A stretch of DNA of 64,000 nt from [Phialemoniopsis] sp. UDSM-2020 (taxonomy: Eukaryota; Ascomycota; Sordariomycetes; Thyridiales; Thyridiaceae), in contig JAEILZ010000002.1 in the NCBI GenBank assembly GCA_018873225.1, positions 372,001-436,000 of the forward strand, written 5' to 3'. Below, one piece after another: positions 24,287 through 34,680 of this stretch. How positions within the stretch are numbered: position 1 is the first letter of the stretch; the number at the start of each line of letters is the position of its first letter. Made by a program: the position numbers and the translations under genes. The notes beneath the pieces were generated by a model that saw only the letters and a list, made by a program, of their open reading frames with translations, was not told the DNA's origin and did not search any database.

Positions 24287-25133
24287 TGGACCGAGAATCG
24301 TAACAGTGACTTGAAAAAATATGATCGAAGGTGCACTCCATTCACTTAGTATTTATCCAAATATGTTTCGGGACGGCCTTTTCTTTCTCTCCGGAGAGTG
24401 GGAAGGCATACGATTGTCATAGGACAGTGTACTGAGGGTGGTATAAGCAGCGAGGTCAAGGGATGGGCGAAATTGGAGCTGCGCGTAATCCCCGCCCTTT
24501 ATTGGAATTCAAGCGGCCTACCCCTGAAACCGTGCTAGAACCAGTCAATAACTCCCCTTGTCAAGGCGTTTGGAGGTGCTGGGAAAAGAAATTTTTCATG
24601 CCGCCCCCGTAATTGGCTTGAGACAGTAAACGTACCAAGTCCTCGGGACTTTTGTCAATTGATTCGATTGCGAGCAGGTACAGTCAACTTGGCCACTTGT
24701 GCCAATACGAAACCACGCGTGCCTCCTCGGCAATATTCGGATCTCTTATTTGTCGCGAAAATTGTAAGACCCGAAGCCCATTTGCTCTACAAATATCCCT
24801 CAGCATCTAAGTACAAGAGAAATCTGTAACACCAGCACGAATCCAAGGCTGGCCCGGTCTGCAGTGACGTGATGACTCTGCCTCAACACAGCCACCAAAT
24901 TTCAGCTAGCTCCGCCACCATTATCTGTCACACACTCGCCTCCCATAGGCTCCGCATGGGCAGCTGGAAGCAACGATCAAACCGAGTAAAAATAGCAAAT
25001 ATCGATGCACACACCCGATTCCTAGGCTCGCAAAGGGTACATCCCGCCTTCTTCAAGTGCAAACCGGAACGCCACACTCCTGATGACCAGCTAATCGGGG
25101 ATGACAGAATATGAGACTAACCAAAAACGCCTA
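24287..25133. other. Intergenic stretch
   Basis: I see no gene. It is AT-richer promoter sequence for small gene B and the 3' region of the kinase gene. Confidence 0.55.
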
Positions 25134-28117
25134 TCAGTAGCATTTCAACGAACGAAAGAATTTCTTAATTCTCGACCGAGGTTGCTCCTCTGATCCAAAT
25201 GCTCCTGGATTTGAGCCACATGTGCTTGCCTGCCGCTTCTCCCCTTGCCCGTGCGATTCCCGTTCGTTTCGGGGCGTGGCGGGAGCAGATGCCGCCTCTC
25301 TTTCAGTTGCTGTCACGGAGGAGGCGCCAGCCAAGGAAGCCCCCTGGGTAACATTGGAATTTTGAGAGTTCTCGCTGGTGGAATGCCGTTGCTGGCTGGG
25401 CACTACCAGGAATGCTGTTGGTCCGTTCTCAGGACTGTCTAGAGCATGCAGTATTTCCGGTTCGGGTTCTGGGCCTGACGATTGTCGTCTGGCTTCAGCA
25501 AGCCTGCTTGAGATCGACACTCGTCTTCCCAAGTCGCGATGACCCATGTCTGCTCCATGCTCAAATGGAGCTTGCGGTCGATCTCCGCCAATGCTGTTTG
25601 AGTTTGGCCGTGAGTTACTTAAGCCCTGCTCACGGATTGAAGCATCAGGGATAGCCATTCGGATGTTTTCAAGTGAATGTCCGTCTGTTCGCTGATTCGA
25701 GACATCAAACGACTGTGTGGGTCCAATTTTCTCGGCCTCCACAGGGTCCTCATCAGAAGGGTCCTGGTCGTCCAGCGATATCTTGGTTTCTGCAATAGGG
25801 CCTTTGTGCTCCGGCAATGGGTATTGCGCCTCCATCTTCGACTTCATCAGAGCGGTGGCGTTGAATGTATATCCCAGTTTCGCGGAGAGATCTGTCCCGT
25901 TTCGAGCTCTCGGGACTTTCACTCGTTCGGTGCAATACTTCTCGTCATACTTACAGAGATCATGAATTTTGCTCAGCTCACCGACGATATCTACAGACTT
26001 CGCTCTCTTCTTGGCGTCGATGCGAATGAGCTTATCCTCGATCAAATGTAGCATTTCGATCATGAAGTCGTTGCAATGGCCAAGGCTTAGAAGCTTGATG
26101 AATTCCTGACAGGACATGCATTAGCCGCGTATCAATGTCATCATGCTCAAAAGGGGCGCATTTACCTCACGAACCGACTCTTTGAGCCTTGCACATATAT
26201 CATACTGCTCTGGCTCCTTTGGTGGGACACTCGCAAGTTCGAAAAACGTGTCTTCCGGGATGTGCGAGCTGTTATCATCGTAGCCACCAGTACGGTTCTT
26301 GGAGAACTCATTGACTTCGTCCCAGCCCCCCAAGTACCATGTGCATAACTGTAACAACACGCAGCCGAATGACCAGACATCATAGCTTTGAGAAATCTTC
26401 CGCTGGCCGATGTCGATCTCCGGGGCACGATATGTCGGTGAAATTGCCGCCGCTGGAATGCCGCTCATTGAGCTAGTCTGGTGAAAATGCATCAAGCCAA
26501 AGTCGGAGATTTTGAATGTGGCTTCGCCTGTGGGTTCCAGGAAGTGTAGTATGTTCTCGGGCTTCAGGTCTCCATGCACTCCATGTATCTTCTTTGGCAC
26601 CTCTAGGTTTCCCCCAGGGGTCGTGACGGTATGTATCTTTTGGAGTGCCCTCGCGAGGCCCAGGCACTGCCCTGTGAACCAGATGACGTGCTGCTGATCT
26701 CGAGGCATAATCTGTGGAGCCGGCTGTAGGTCTCTCATGAATTGCAAAAGATTACCATCAGCCCAGGGGAAAAGCAAATAATACTGTCCGCGGTAGCGGA
26801 AGGTAAGATATAGCTTGATTAGATGCGGGAAGTTATCGTCGTTGAACCGTTTCAAGTTCGAGACCTCTTCCTTGAACTGGTCTTGCTTCGTAGCAACGCG
26901 AAGTCTTTTAACGGCGAATGATGGGTTAAGCTGTGGAGACTAAACCAAACCTGTTAGTGGATCGAACTGCTTGGGTGCATGAACGGAGATCACACTCTTA
27001 CTGAAAGGGGATGGTTGTGATGTGCAGAGTGTATCTGCACTCGCCAGACATCACTGTATCCTGCGCTAGTGGGGTGATCCTCCGCTATGAAGGGCAGTAT
27101 GGTACCATCCGCCAGGTCGTAGTGAACCTTGTCATCATCTCCATTTCCGCGTACATCAAAGTAGGGTGCAAGGAACATCCATTGATAATAGACAAAAGAC
27201 TCCCTTTCGCAAGCCTTCCATTCTGTTGCAAAATCGAGACGGATTAAATTCCCATTCGAGTCAGTTCGGTACAAGAGTGGCTTTCCTTCCCCCTTCTGAT
27301 CCTTAGTGAGCAGGGGGAGGATATTGTCGTAGAGGTCCTGGTTGATGAAGTCCACGATAGATTCTACTTTCTCCATCAATGCCAGAATGCCAAGGATCTT
27401 CCTTCTGGTTGTCGTGGTCTGACTGCGAACAGGTGCCGACGGGGAGGATAGTGTCCGAGGGATATCGTTCAGCTCGAGGATTCTTTTGGCGTAACTTTCA
27501 ATATCATGATCCGGTTGACTAAGTGCTTTTGTCAAAGCTTGCTGGACGCGTTTCTGGGTGATGATCTCGTCCATGGCATCCAGAGGAAGAAAGGACGGTT
27601 TGTCCTCAGTCATAGTCCGCCTGTTCGCAGCAGTACCCCGCTCGTTCTCGGTAGGGGGCCATAACTTGATGCGTATTAACTCATCCAGTGGCTTCTGCTC
27701 GACTTCGCCTTGGCAAGTAGTCTGGTCGTCAATATCTAATTCTTGTGAGGCCACATTATCCGACGATTCCTGCGAGAATATGCACCCCATTCCGACGAGC
27801 AGTCCGGAGCTGAACGTGTTATGTCCGCTGCTAAATGGAGGATGACTGTGTCTTCGTGGGTCCACGCCAGGCCCAGCAGTATTGGAACTAGCGGCAAGAC
27901 TGTAGGAGCGATGGTGGTTGTTCAGATGCCTGGTGTCACCAAAGTCGTATATTGTGCTGCTCTGTTCTCCCTGCGATGGTGGATTTTGCACACTTGTTGA
28001 TCGACGATGATCGAGGTCCGCTATTTCGAAGCCGTGACGCCAAGACACGTGGGGTGCCTCTTGATGGTTACTTAGGCTTCCTGTGGGCTGTTTGCTTCCT
28101 GAGCTTTTGAAGATCAT
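25134..28117 (-). CDS. Large fungal protein kinase 2
   Basis: On the minus strand, exons 28117-27002, 26930-26166 and 26105-25134 encode 950 residues; introns of 71 and 60 nt keep phase 0. Residues 1-360 are an uncharacterised N-terminal region with a helical part (about 190-270). The kinase domain spans about 355-640: AVKRL Lys (K380), KEEVSNL, catalytic HGDLKPENIL (D493), a normal DFG (D515-G517) and YRAPEID, then YDVWSFGCVLLQL. The C-terminal 320 residues include a short conserved-looking segment (CNDFMIEMLHLIEDKL) and a long disordered tail rich in Ser, Pro and Glu. All catalytic residues are present, so it should be an active Ser/Thr kinase. An upstream ATG at 28280 opens a different frame, so a further 5' exon is possible. 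It sits between small genes B and C and resembles the kinase at 18400-20455. Confidence 0.82.
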
Positions 28118-29863
28118 CTCTCTTGATACTTGGTTTGCTCACCTCCACGACCTTTATCTGAGGAGCCCGGCTCCCTTCCCGCTCTTGGTTTCTTTGATCA
28201 GCATGTGTCGAATTAGAGGTCTGAGTACAATTGGCGGGCTCCGTGAGATTGAGGCTGTCAGCTGCCATCGTAGGCGGCATTGGCTGGCATTGGCGCTTTC
28301 GGTTGGCTGGTGCCTCGGGTGGTTGAAGAAGAATTGTTGTTGTCTCCCGTCAAAAGGTAGAGAAGAAAAAGAAACTCATTTGGGGCTGTGGATCTTTTTA
28401 AATCATCAGGCGTGGTTCCAAGTCAAATGGTTCCGTTCACCGCCATGCCAAACGTGTTTTTGCACTTTCCTCTGAACGCTGCCGGGTGTGACAAGTGCCA
28501 ATGCAGCACCCTGCTTGATCCATTAGCACGTATCGGATGATTGGCGGGAGTTTGCTAACCAGGTACTGTAATGCTCCCTACCATCGCCAATAAAATAGCA
28601 CTGACTTTACTTCGAAAGACAAGGCTGATTCAGGGGATACATCCATCCCACCGCCAGGACCGCACTGGCGCTAATTCTCGTCTCCTTTCCCTGCGGGAGA
28701 AGGAAGTAAGGTGTGAATCAATGCGAGACAGCGCGGAGGCGCAGTGGGTAATGGTTGCTCAGCCGCCCCTTGCGGGTAGCGGGCTGCATGCCATACGCCA
28801 CCACCACTACCACTGCGCGCGGACGTCGGGCTTTGTAAGGGCCTGACTGTCGACAGAGAAGCAGGATCTAGTAGCATGACGGCATTGTGACACTCCAGTA
28901 GGCTGACAACCTCAGTAGAAATACGAGGCAGTTTAGAGCTACCTTCAGCACGGCTCGACACTGACACCTGGGGCCTAGGCCAGCCTGATCGCTACCGGTT
29001 TCTCCTCGCGCTAAAGTACTGGGCCTGGTCGCCTGTTCTGTCGTCAAACGTACATTGAACCTTGCCTGATCTACTGCGAGCTTTGTAACGACACGATCTT
29101 CTTTTCAAAGAACCGTCATTCCCTAATTAGATACCACACCGGTTCATAAGGCCGGCCTGAAGGCTTTATGAGACCCTAGAGTGGTATTTGGGGTCCGGCG
29201 CTTCGCCAGCCTTGTCCTGGAATACTGGTCTAATTCTGGCTGATTGACATGATGGTTGTAATCATGCGAGTATGGCTGAACAAGGTGTTTGAACTTGACC
29301 CAAATTTGACCAGCAGTGATGGCCGAATCCCGTGGAGAAAGACCAATCCTAACACAAAATTGCGCCCTAGGACGCCCTCGGCGATGCGCCCGGAACTGGC
29401 CGGCTTACAGGCCTGGGCTACACACCATCTCCCTCGGTCAGCAGGTCCAGTCATGGACTGGCCAGACAGTGCCTGTCGAGAGGGTTGACAGAAGTATTGG
29501 CCGCCACAGCAATGCCATTGGCTGTGCCAAGCGAACCTGCCGGTGACTCGACCCCTCACTCTTCTGGACCCCAGCATATTCACTCATGGGTGGGCATTCG
29601 TCTGCCTTATCCGTATGACTGACACGGAATGTCACTCGCCTTCCGTCAGGAGGCACTGTTGAGTACTGATTCACCTGTTTTAACCTAGAATTACACTGAT
29701 GGGCCCTGCTCAGCTATATCACAGGCGGCATCCCTTCAATAACTAGCAATCGGTTTCTGCGTACCGTCCTTTTCCGATATATTATGGTATCTTGCGCTTG
29801 ACTCGCAACAACTGACATCTTCTAACATCCACCTGCCCACCAAAAGCCTTTGTGCCTCTTGCT
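28118..29863. other. Intergenic stretch between divergent genes
   Basis: I found no gene I can support. A 70-codon frame on the minus strand (28280-28068) may be part of the kinase leader. The middle (about 28670-29650) is GC-richer and could be an old insertion, but I recognise no element. Confidence 0.5.
29778..29784 (+). promoter_or_regulatory. Possible TATA element of small gene C
   Basis: TATATTA lies 80 bp before the ATG at 29864. The match is short, so this is a weak call. Confidence 0.35.
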
Positions 29864-30307
29864 ATGTCGGTACCAGAGAGCCAAACAGCAAGACAGAGTA
29901 ATGCAGAAGGGACGGCCAGCAGCACGGATGCTGGAGGTTTTATCCAGGTACATACGAAGCTATTTCGGTTGACCGAACTCCGAGAGAACTTGCGGAACCA
30001 GCTCGGAAACGATGCAAAGATCACAATTCAAGTACGAGATAGCCTTCCTTGCCTTCCTTTCATCCACGTTCTTCAGCTTCAGTATTGAGCTTTAGTATTG
30101 ATATGATAACAGATGAGACACAATATCTACAACATCGAATCGTCGAAGCCAGTGGACTTTGTAAGCCGAATACTCCTTCCTGGAAATACTCGCTTGCATC
30201 CATGGACTAATACGCTCTAGGAACGTCTAATGCAGACTTGCCACAGAACCCAGAGCTACCGAAAGCAGGACCTTGAAATGCGCAACCCCCAGCGACTCAT
30301 AATATAG
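29864..30307 (+). CDS. Small three-exon gene, copy C of a local small-protein family
   Basis: Exons 29864-30031, 30113-30160 and 30221-30307 encode 100 residues; introns of 81 and 60 nt (GTACGA..AACAG and GTAAGC..CTCTAG, with ACTAAT in the second) are both phase 0. The N-terminus is Ser/Thr/Gln-rich. A helix (RLTELRENLRNQLG) is followed by KITIQ, then the middle exon product MRHNIYNIESSKPVDF, and a longer charged tail (residues 73-100) than in copies A and B. The middle exon is 48 nt as in the other two copies. It is divergently placed from the kinase at 25134-28117. I cannot assign a named domain. The consistent splice structure in three dispersed loci is the main evidence that this is a gene. 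Confidence 0.65.
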
Positions 30308-30777
30308 GTATGAAGGTTGGGCTCTTGGGATATTGGTGTTTGTAGATTTGATCGGGATTCGTTGTTCACTTGGTTGGCGTCCATATGATATGCGTTGGAT
30401 GCTCTTTTCGGTCACGGGGGTCTCGTAGCAAATGGCGTTCCTGCTTTTGCTGTGTTCGAACAACTGTAAATGCGCAAATATGTAGTGTAAGGATAGATTA
30501 CCGTCTGTATCAACTTGGAAATTACGACTCGTGCCGAAGTCAGCTCGCAGTCAAACGACTGGCTTGAACCGGAGGTGATACTTGTTCGCAACTGACGTAA
30601 TATTAGTACTAGAATACGGAACTGACAGGCTTTCCAAGGTCGACGGGAATAGATCATATGTACTTTAATTATCATATGTACTTAATTAAAGTTGCAGGAT
30701 GTCGGTATGAAGAGCAAGTAAGAAAATGAGGCTGTGGAAGGTCTGATGCAGCGGCTTGCAAGCAAGATAGATACCTC
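30308..30777. other. Short intergenic stretch
   Basis: No gene is seen. It contains the AT-rich tandem duplication and hairpin at 30653-30692, between two converging genes. Confidence 0.6.
30653..30692. repeat. AT-rich tandem duplication with hairpin potential
   Basis: ATCATATGTACTTTAATT (30653-30670) is followed at once by ATCATATGTACTTAATT. ACTTTAATT in the first unit can pair with AATTAAAGT at the end of the second. It lies between two converging genes and may mark transcript ends. Confidence 0.5.
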
Positions 30778-31704
30778 CTAAGAACTGCTAGACCATGAGG
30801 GAAGTTTACCTAGGTCTGCCTCTGACTCTAAGTATTCCAAGAACGACTTCTGCACAGGTTTCCATCCAAGTTGCTCCCTCGTCTTCGTACCCGATGACGG
30901 GTTGTCCGCACCTAGAGCACCAGCCATTGGGCCCCAAGTCTCAAAGGCCTTTTCCTGTGGCACAGAGGTGGCAGTAATGCCGAGCTTCTTCGCAACCACT
31001 TCAGCAAGATCCTTGGTACGTACACCTTCCTCAGCAACAGGGTGGAACACAGCACCAGCCATGCCCTTCTCCAAAGCCAGACGGTAGGCCACCGCAACAT
31101 CGAGGGTGTGCGCCGCAGGCCAGCGATTCTCGCCGGCGCCCAAGTACGCAACTGTTCCCTGTGACTTCACAGTACCCAACATGAGCGAGACAAAGGCGAG
31201 TCCGCCTTCGCCATATACGTTGGGAAGCCGCATCACCATGGCCCGCACGCCCTTGTCCGCGAAGCCCAGAGTGAGCGACTCGGCGGGCCCTCGGATCGCG
31301 CCGAAGCCGTCGCTGCCGTCGTACGGCTGGTCTTCGGTTCCGAGCTTGCCTTTCGTAAGAAGCATCGTGCCGGAGCTGATGATAAAGGGACGGTTGTCCC
31401 CAGCCTCACTCAGGGCTGACCCCATGGCCTCGATGGCGGCGCGGTCGATGGCGCAGCAGCCGACGTAGTCATTGAAGTCGTGGATGAAACCCAGGTGTGC
31501 TACGCCGTCAGATTCCGAAGCAGCTTTCTTGAGAATATCGATGTCAGTCAAGGTGCCGCGCTGGACCTCGGCTCCGAGTTCCTTGAGCACTTCGGCGCTG
31601 GCATCACTGCGGGCGAGGCCGAGGACCTGATGGCCGTGGGACAGCAGCTCCTTCGTGACTGCCTTGCCGATACCACCGGTAGCACCAGTAACAAATACCC
31701 TCAT
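30778..31704 (-). CDS. Atypical SDR / NAD(P)-dependent epimerase-like oxidoreductase
   Basis: A single exon encodes 308 residues. The N-terminus MRVFVTGATGGIGKAV carries the Rossmann nucleotide-binding motif (TGATGGIG). The usual order of the extended SDR fold follows, with a hydrophobic DGVAHLGFIHDF segment, an SSGT segment, and MRLPNVYGEGG where substrate-binding residues lie in relatives. The canonical YxxxK is not obvious, as is common in atypical SDRs, so the reaction (reduction, epimerisation or dehydration of a small metabolite) cannot be named. No signal peptide or membrane segment is present, so it should be cytosolic. It is divergent from the Zn2Cys6 regulator at 32260 (555 bp apart), which suggests shared control. 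Confidence 0.85.
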   Translation of the reverse strand: MRVFVTGATGGIGKAVTKELLSHGHQVLGLARSDASAEVLKELGAEVQRGTLTDIDILKKAASESDGVAHLGFIHDFNDYVGCCAIDRAAIEAMGSALSEAGDNRPFIISSGTMLLTKGKLGTEDQPYDGSDGFGAIRGPAESLTLGFADKGVRAMVMRLPNVYGEGGLAFVSLMLGTVKSQGTVAYLGAGENRWPAAHTLDVAVAYRLALEKGMAGAVFHPVAEEGVRTKDLAEVVAKKLGITATSVPQEKAFETWGPMAGALGADNPSSGTKTREQLGWKPVQKSFLEYLESEADLGKLPSWSSSS

Positions 31705-32259
31705 TATGTCAAAAGTATCAGTTTGTTCTGAAATAAGAGAAACGAAGGCTCGTTGGTATTGGTGATTTTAAAGTTGAACAAGATTAATTCCAAGATGAAG
31801 GAGAGAAAGGGATGCCTCTTTATAGTCAATGAATTACTCTTAAGCCCCTGATATGGGTCTTTTCATATTGTCGCCCACTCTTGACATCATTAAGTTCATC
31901 AATCCATTAAGCAAATCCAACGCATTCTGGTGATGTTCTCGGGAGACGGTTCGACTGTGAAGTTAACGATGAGCCAATCACAGCCCAAAACAGCCGATGG
32001 ACAGCTAGTGCCGTCAGTGAAGCTTTACTCCGATTAACTCCACTGAAAATGGGGCACTCGCACTGCACCCCACTTCTCTTTGGGCTGTCGCGGGTCTCTC
32101 TGTGGCCAGTGCCAGACTACGATAGCCGAAACAAGGTTAGCGTGAGAGACTTGGTCATGGCTCCGAGACTTGCTGAGATTCGTAATGTGCGTAGATTCCT
32201 CAGCATCCGATCTCCCCTTGACACAACCGTCAACCGGGGCACGGTAACAAAACACGAGA
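31705..32259. other. Divergent promoter region
   Basis: No gene is seen. The 555 bp separate the SDR gene and the Zn2Cys6 regulator and should hold both promoters. Confidence 0.6.
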
Positions 32260-33565
32260 ATGGCTTACTCGAAAGGCGATCCGGGACGAAAGATCATGCG
32301 GAGGTCCAAATTGGGGTGCAGAAATTGCAAGCTGAGGAAAGTCAAGGTGTGTGTGTCCTCTCCCCTGTTCCACTGCATTTGGCTGAGCAAGCACTTTCGT
32401 ACCTTGCAGTGCGACGAACGTAAACCGAGTTGCAAGAGATGCAGTTCTTTCGGGTTAGTGTGCAACTTTAATCCGGCTGTGCCCGATCTGCAGCCCGTCG
32501 CCGATGACTCGATCAGGATAATAGCCGCCCAAGGGGGTGACATGCCCCAGCCTCCCCTGTCCAGCGCTATCTGGACATCTGACGAGACGACATCCTTTCA
32601 ATTGAACGCGAAATGTCAAGACTTCATCACTAGATACTTGTCTCGAAGTCTGATCACCCCAGATGACCCAATCCTGGTGCAAGTCAACCAGAGTCTGCTG
32701 GGACTGACCTTCACGGTAAGCGCTCATCTTCAACCTGGGCATCAGAGAACGGGATGGGCTGACGCAGAAACCACAGCACCCTTACCTAATGCACGCTTCC
32801 CTCGCGGTAGCATTCGCATATGATCGCTATCGGAACAGCACATCGGCCAGCCGTCGAACTCCAGAAGAGTGTTTCCACTGGTACCGAAGCACAGCTTTGT
32901 TCAACCAGCGATTGAAGAATCCCATCGAGACAAAAGACAAGGATGCTCTCTGGGGTACCGCAGCTGCTCTCGCTATTCTATCCTTCTCATCTCCTGATGC
33001 AGCCGCCCCGGAAGAGTCATGGCCTCTCAAGCCCTCGGAGCCCTCGGCAGACCTGGAGTGGGTGCTCATGGCCAAGGGCAAGATGTCATTGTGGCGCATC
33101 ATCAATCCCTTGAGACCAGACAGTCTGTTTCGCATCATGGCGCCGAACTTTGCTCACATGCACTCGATCTTGCCTGACAAAGGCATTAGTAGCATGCCAA
33201 GCGCACTGGCTGAAGTATGTCAGCTCAGCGAGTCGTCCACCGAAGAGACCAGCCCGTATTTCAATGCCGCGCAGGCGGTAGCTCATGTTCACAACATACC
33301 CAGCAACCAAATATCGACTGGCCACACGCAGCTTTTCACGAGAAGCATACAGGGGCCTTTCAGGGACCTGCTGACAGCGAGGGACCCCGTGGCGTTGTTG
33401 CTCATGTTTCTCTGGTATCAAAAGGCTCGGAACGTCTGGTGGATAGAGTTGAGAGCGCGAGTCGAATGCCCTTCGATTTGCTCGTACCTACGATTGTATC
33501 ACAGGGACCACGACGGCGTTCACGCTTTTCTTCCAGGGGCCCCGCTCGCCGATGGCTGGACATGA
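32260..33565 (+). CDS. Zn2Cys6 transcription factor (fungal-specific)
   Basis: Three exons (32260-32346, 32410-32715, 32768-33565) encode 396 residues. Removing the first intron creates the zinc cluster with Cys at 20, 23, 30, 37, 40 and 47 (C-x2-C-x6-C-x6-C-x2-C-x6-C). The rest is the helical regulatory region of fungal C6 factors, with HPYLMHASLAVAFAYDRY as the familiar start. The second acceptor could instead lie nine bases further on (32776), which would remove three residues. The first intron is 63 nt with no in-frame stop, so a retained form would add 21 residues inside the zinc cluster and probably abolish DNA binding. Nuclear action is expected; targets are unknown, with the divergent SDR gene the obvious candidate. 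Confidence 0.85.
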
Positions 33566-34007
33566 TGTTGGTCGGGAAAAGCTTGGAGAGGATCGAGCAT
33601 CCTGGAAAGACGACGGATTCGCAACGGCGTCTCGAATGCGACCGAAATGTTTCAACTCGTGTGAGCAGTGGCAGATGTGCTGGGACAATCCTTCAGAGTC
33701 ATCAATTGAAGGGCGCTGGTGCCTGTGCCTGGTCCCGCCCAGATCTTAGCGCGCTAGATCGGCAATGCCGCCCTTTTCATGACGCCCGGTCTAGTTTACT
33801 CCGCACCGGCACCTCGTTCCGCCGTCGTCATCCCGCCGATAAAACTGCGGCCCGGCGCTGTTCTTCCCTCAAACAAGACAGCTTGCACGTCCCGAACCTG
33901 TTCATTCCGTCATTCTGGTCGTTCAAACATTGTCGCTCTCCCGCCTGCAGTCATCTCGCGCAATCTAACCCCTCTCTACACACAACGCCACCCCCACCAT
34001 CACCACC
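33566..34007. other. Short intergenic stretch
   Basis: No gene is seen. It holds the regulator's 3' region and the promoter of the GFA-like gene. Confidence 0.6.
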
Positions 34008-34451
34008 ATGGAAGTTAAATGCCAGTGCGGCCTCGTCAACTTCACGACGCCCACGCCGGCCCCGATCGCCGTCTGGCACTGCCACTGCAACCAGTGCCGC
34101 AGCCAGACCGGCTCCGCCTTCGGCACGTCCGCCATCTTCCCCGCCGAGGGGATCCTGCCGCTCTCCCCGCAGAACGCGTCCGCCGTCGCGCTCTGGATGC
34201 GGCCCGCCGAGCTGTCCGACGCCAGGCGCGAGGGCGAATGCTACTTTTGCAAGACGTGCGGCGTGCGCGTCCTGCACCGCATCATCCAGCCCGACGGCAC
34301 GCCGCGCGACACCGTCGCCGTCAAGGGTGGGCTCGTGCAGGGGCTCGACTGGAAGAGCGCCAAGCACTTGTTTACCAAGTACGCTGTCGTGCCGATCCCC
34401 GAGGGCGCGGAGGCGTATGAGACTGTGCCTGCGTATATGAAGCCTGGCTAG
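34008..34451 (+). CDS. GFA/CENP-V family zinc protein
   Basis: A single exon encodes 147 residues, the usual family length. Zinc-binding motifs are clear: CQCG near the start (C5 and C7), HCHCNQC (about 26-32) and CKTCG (about 83-87). The family is named after glutathione-dependent formaldehyde-activating enzyme, but most members have no proven activity and may bind or process small thiol adducts. No signal peptide is present, so it should be cytosolic. The coding sequence is very GC-rich at third positions. The next gene, the beta-mannosidase, lies tail to tail 229 bp away. Confidence 0.88.
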   Translation: MEVKCQCGLVNFTTPTPAPIAVWHCHCNQCRSQTGSAFGTSAIFPAEGILPLSPQNASAVALWMRPAELSDARREGECYFCKTCGVRVLHRIIQPDGTPRDTVAVKGGLVQGLDWKSAKHLFTKYAVVPIPEGAEAYETVPAYMKPG

Positions 34452-34680
34452 AGGCGGAGGTTAGGAAAAGGAAAGAATACGGAGGGAAAAGGTTGGGCGG
34501 GGTGAGTGAGTAGCGTGTGATGTTGTGCCTGTGTTGATGCGTGTTGAGCGAGTTGATGATCCAGAAGACGATTACGAGCTGTACCAAAGAGGAGAGAATC
34601 TCAATTATAGGAATTCTTCTATCCAACTGTTCTATCAAAGGTGGTGTGAGAAGAGGCGAGATGCATCGGCTTGAAGCTGA

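Noticed and set aside
28068..28280. 70-codon minus-strand frame as the true start of kinase 2
   Set aside because: It overlaps in another frame and no clear intron joins it to the kinase frame; kept only as a possible 5' exon.
29230..29583. 117-codon minus-strand frame
   Set aside because: Composition is Arg/Ser/Gly-rich as in shadow frames; no motif.
33217..34440. 407-codon plus-strand frame spanning the regulator and GFA genes
   Set aside because: It is a shadow: its translation is basic and repetitive, while the other frames encode clear protein families.
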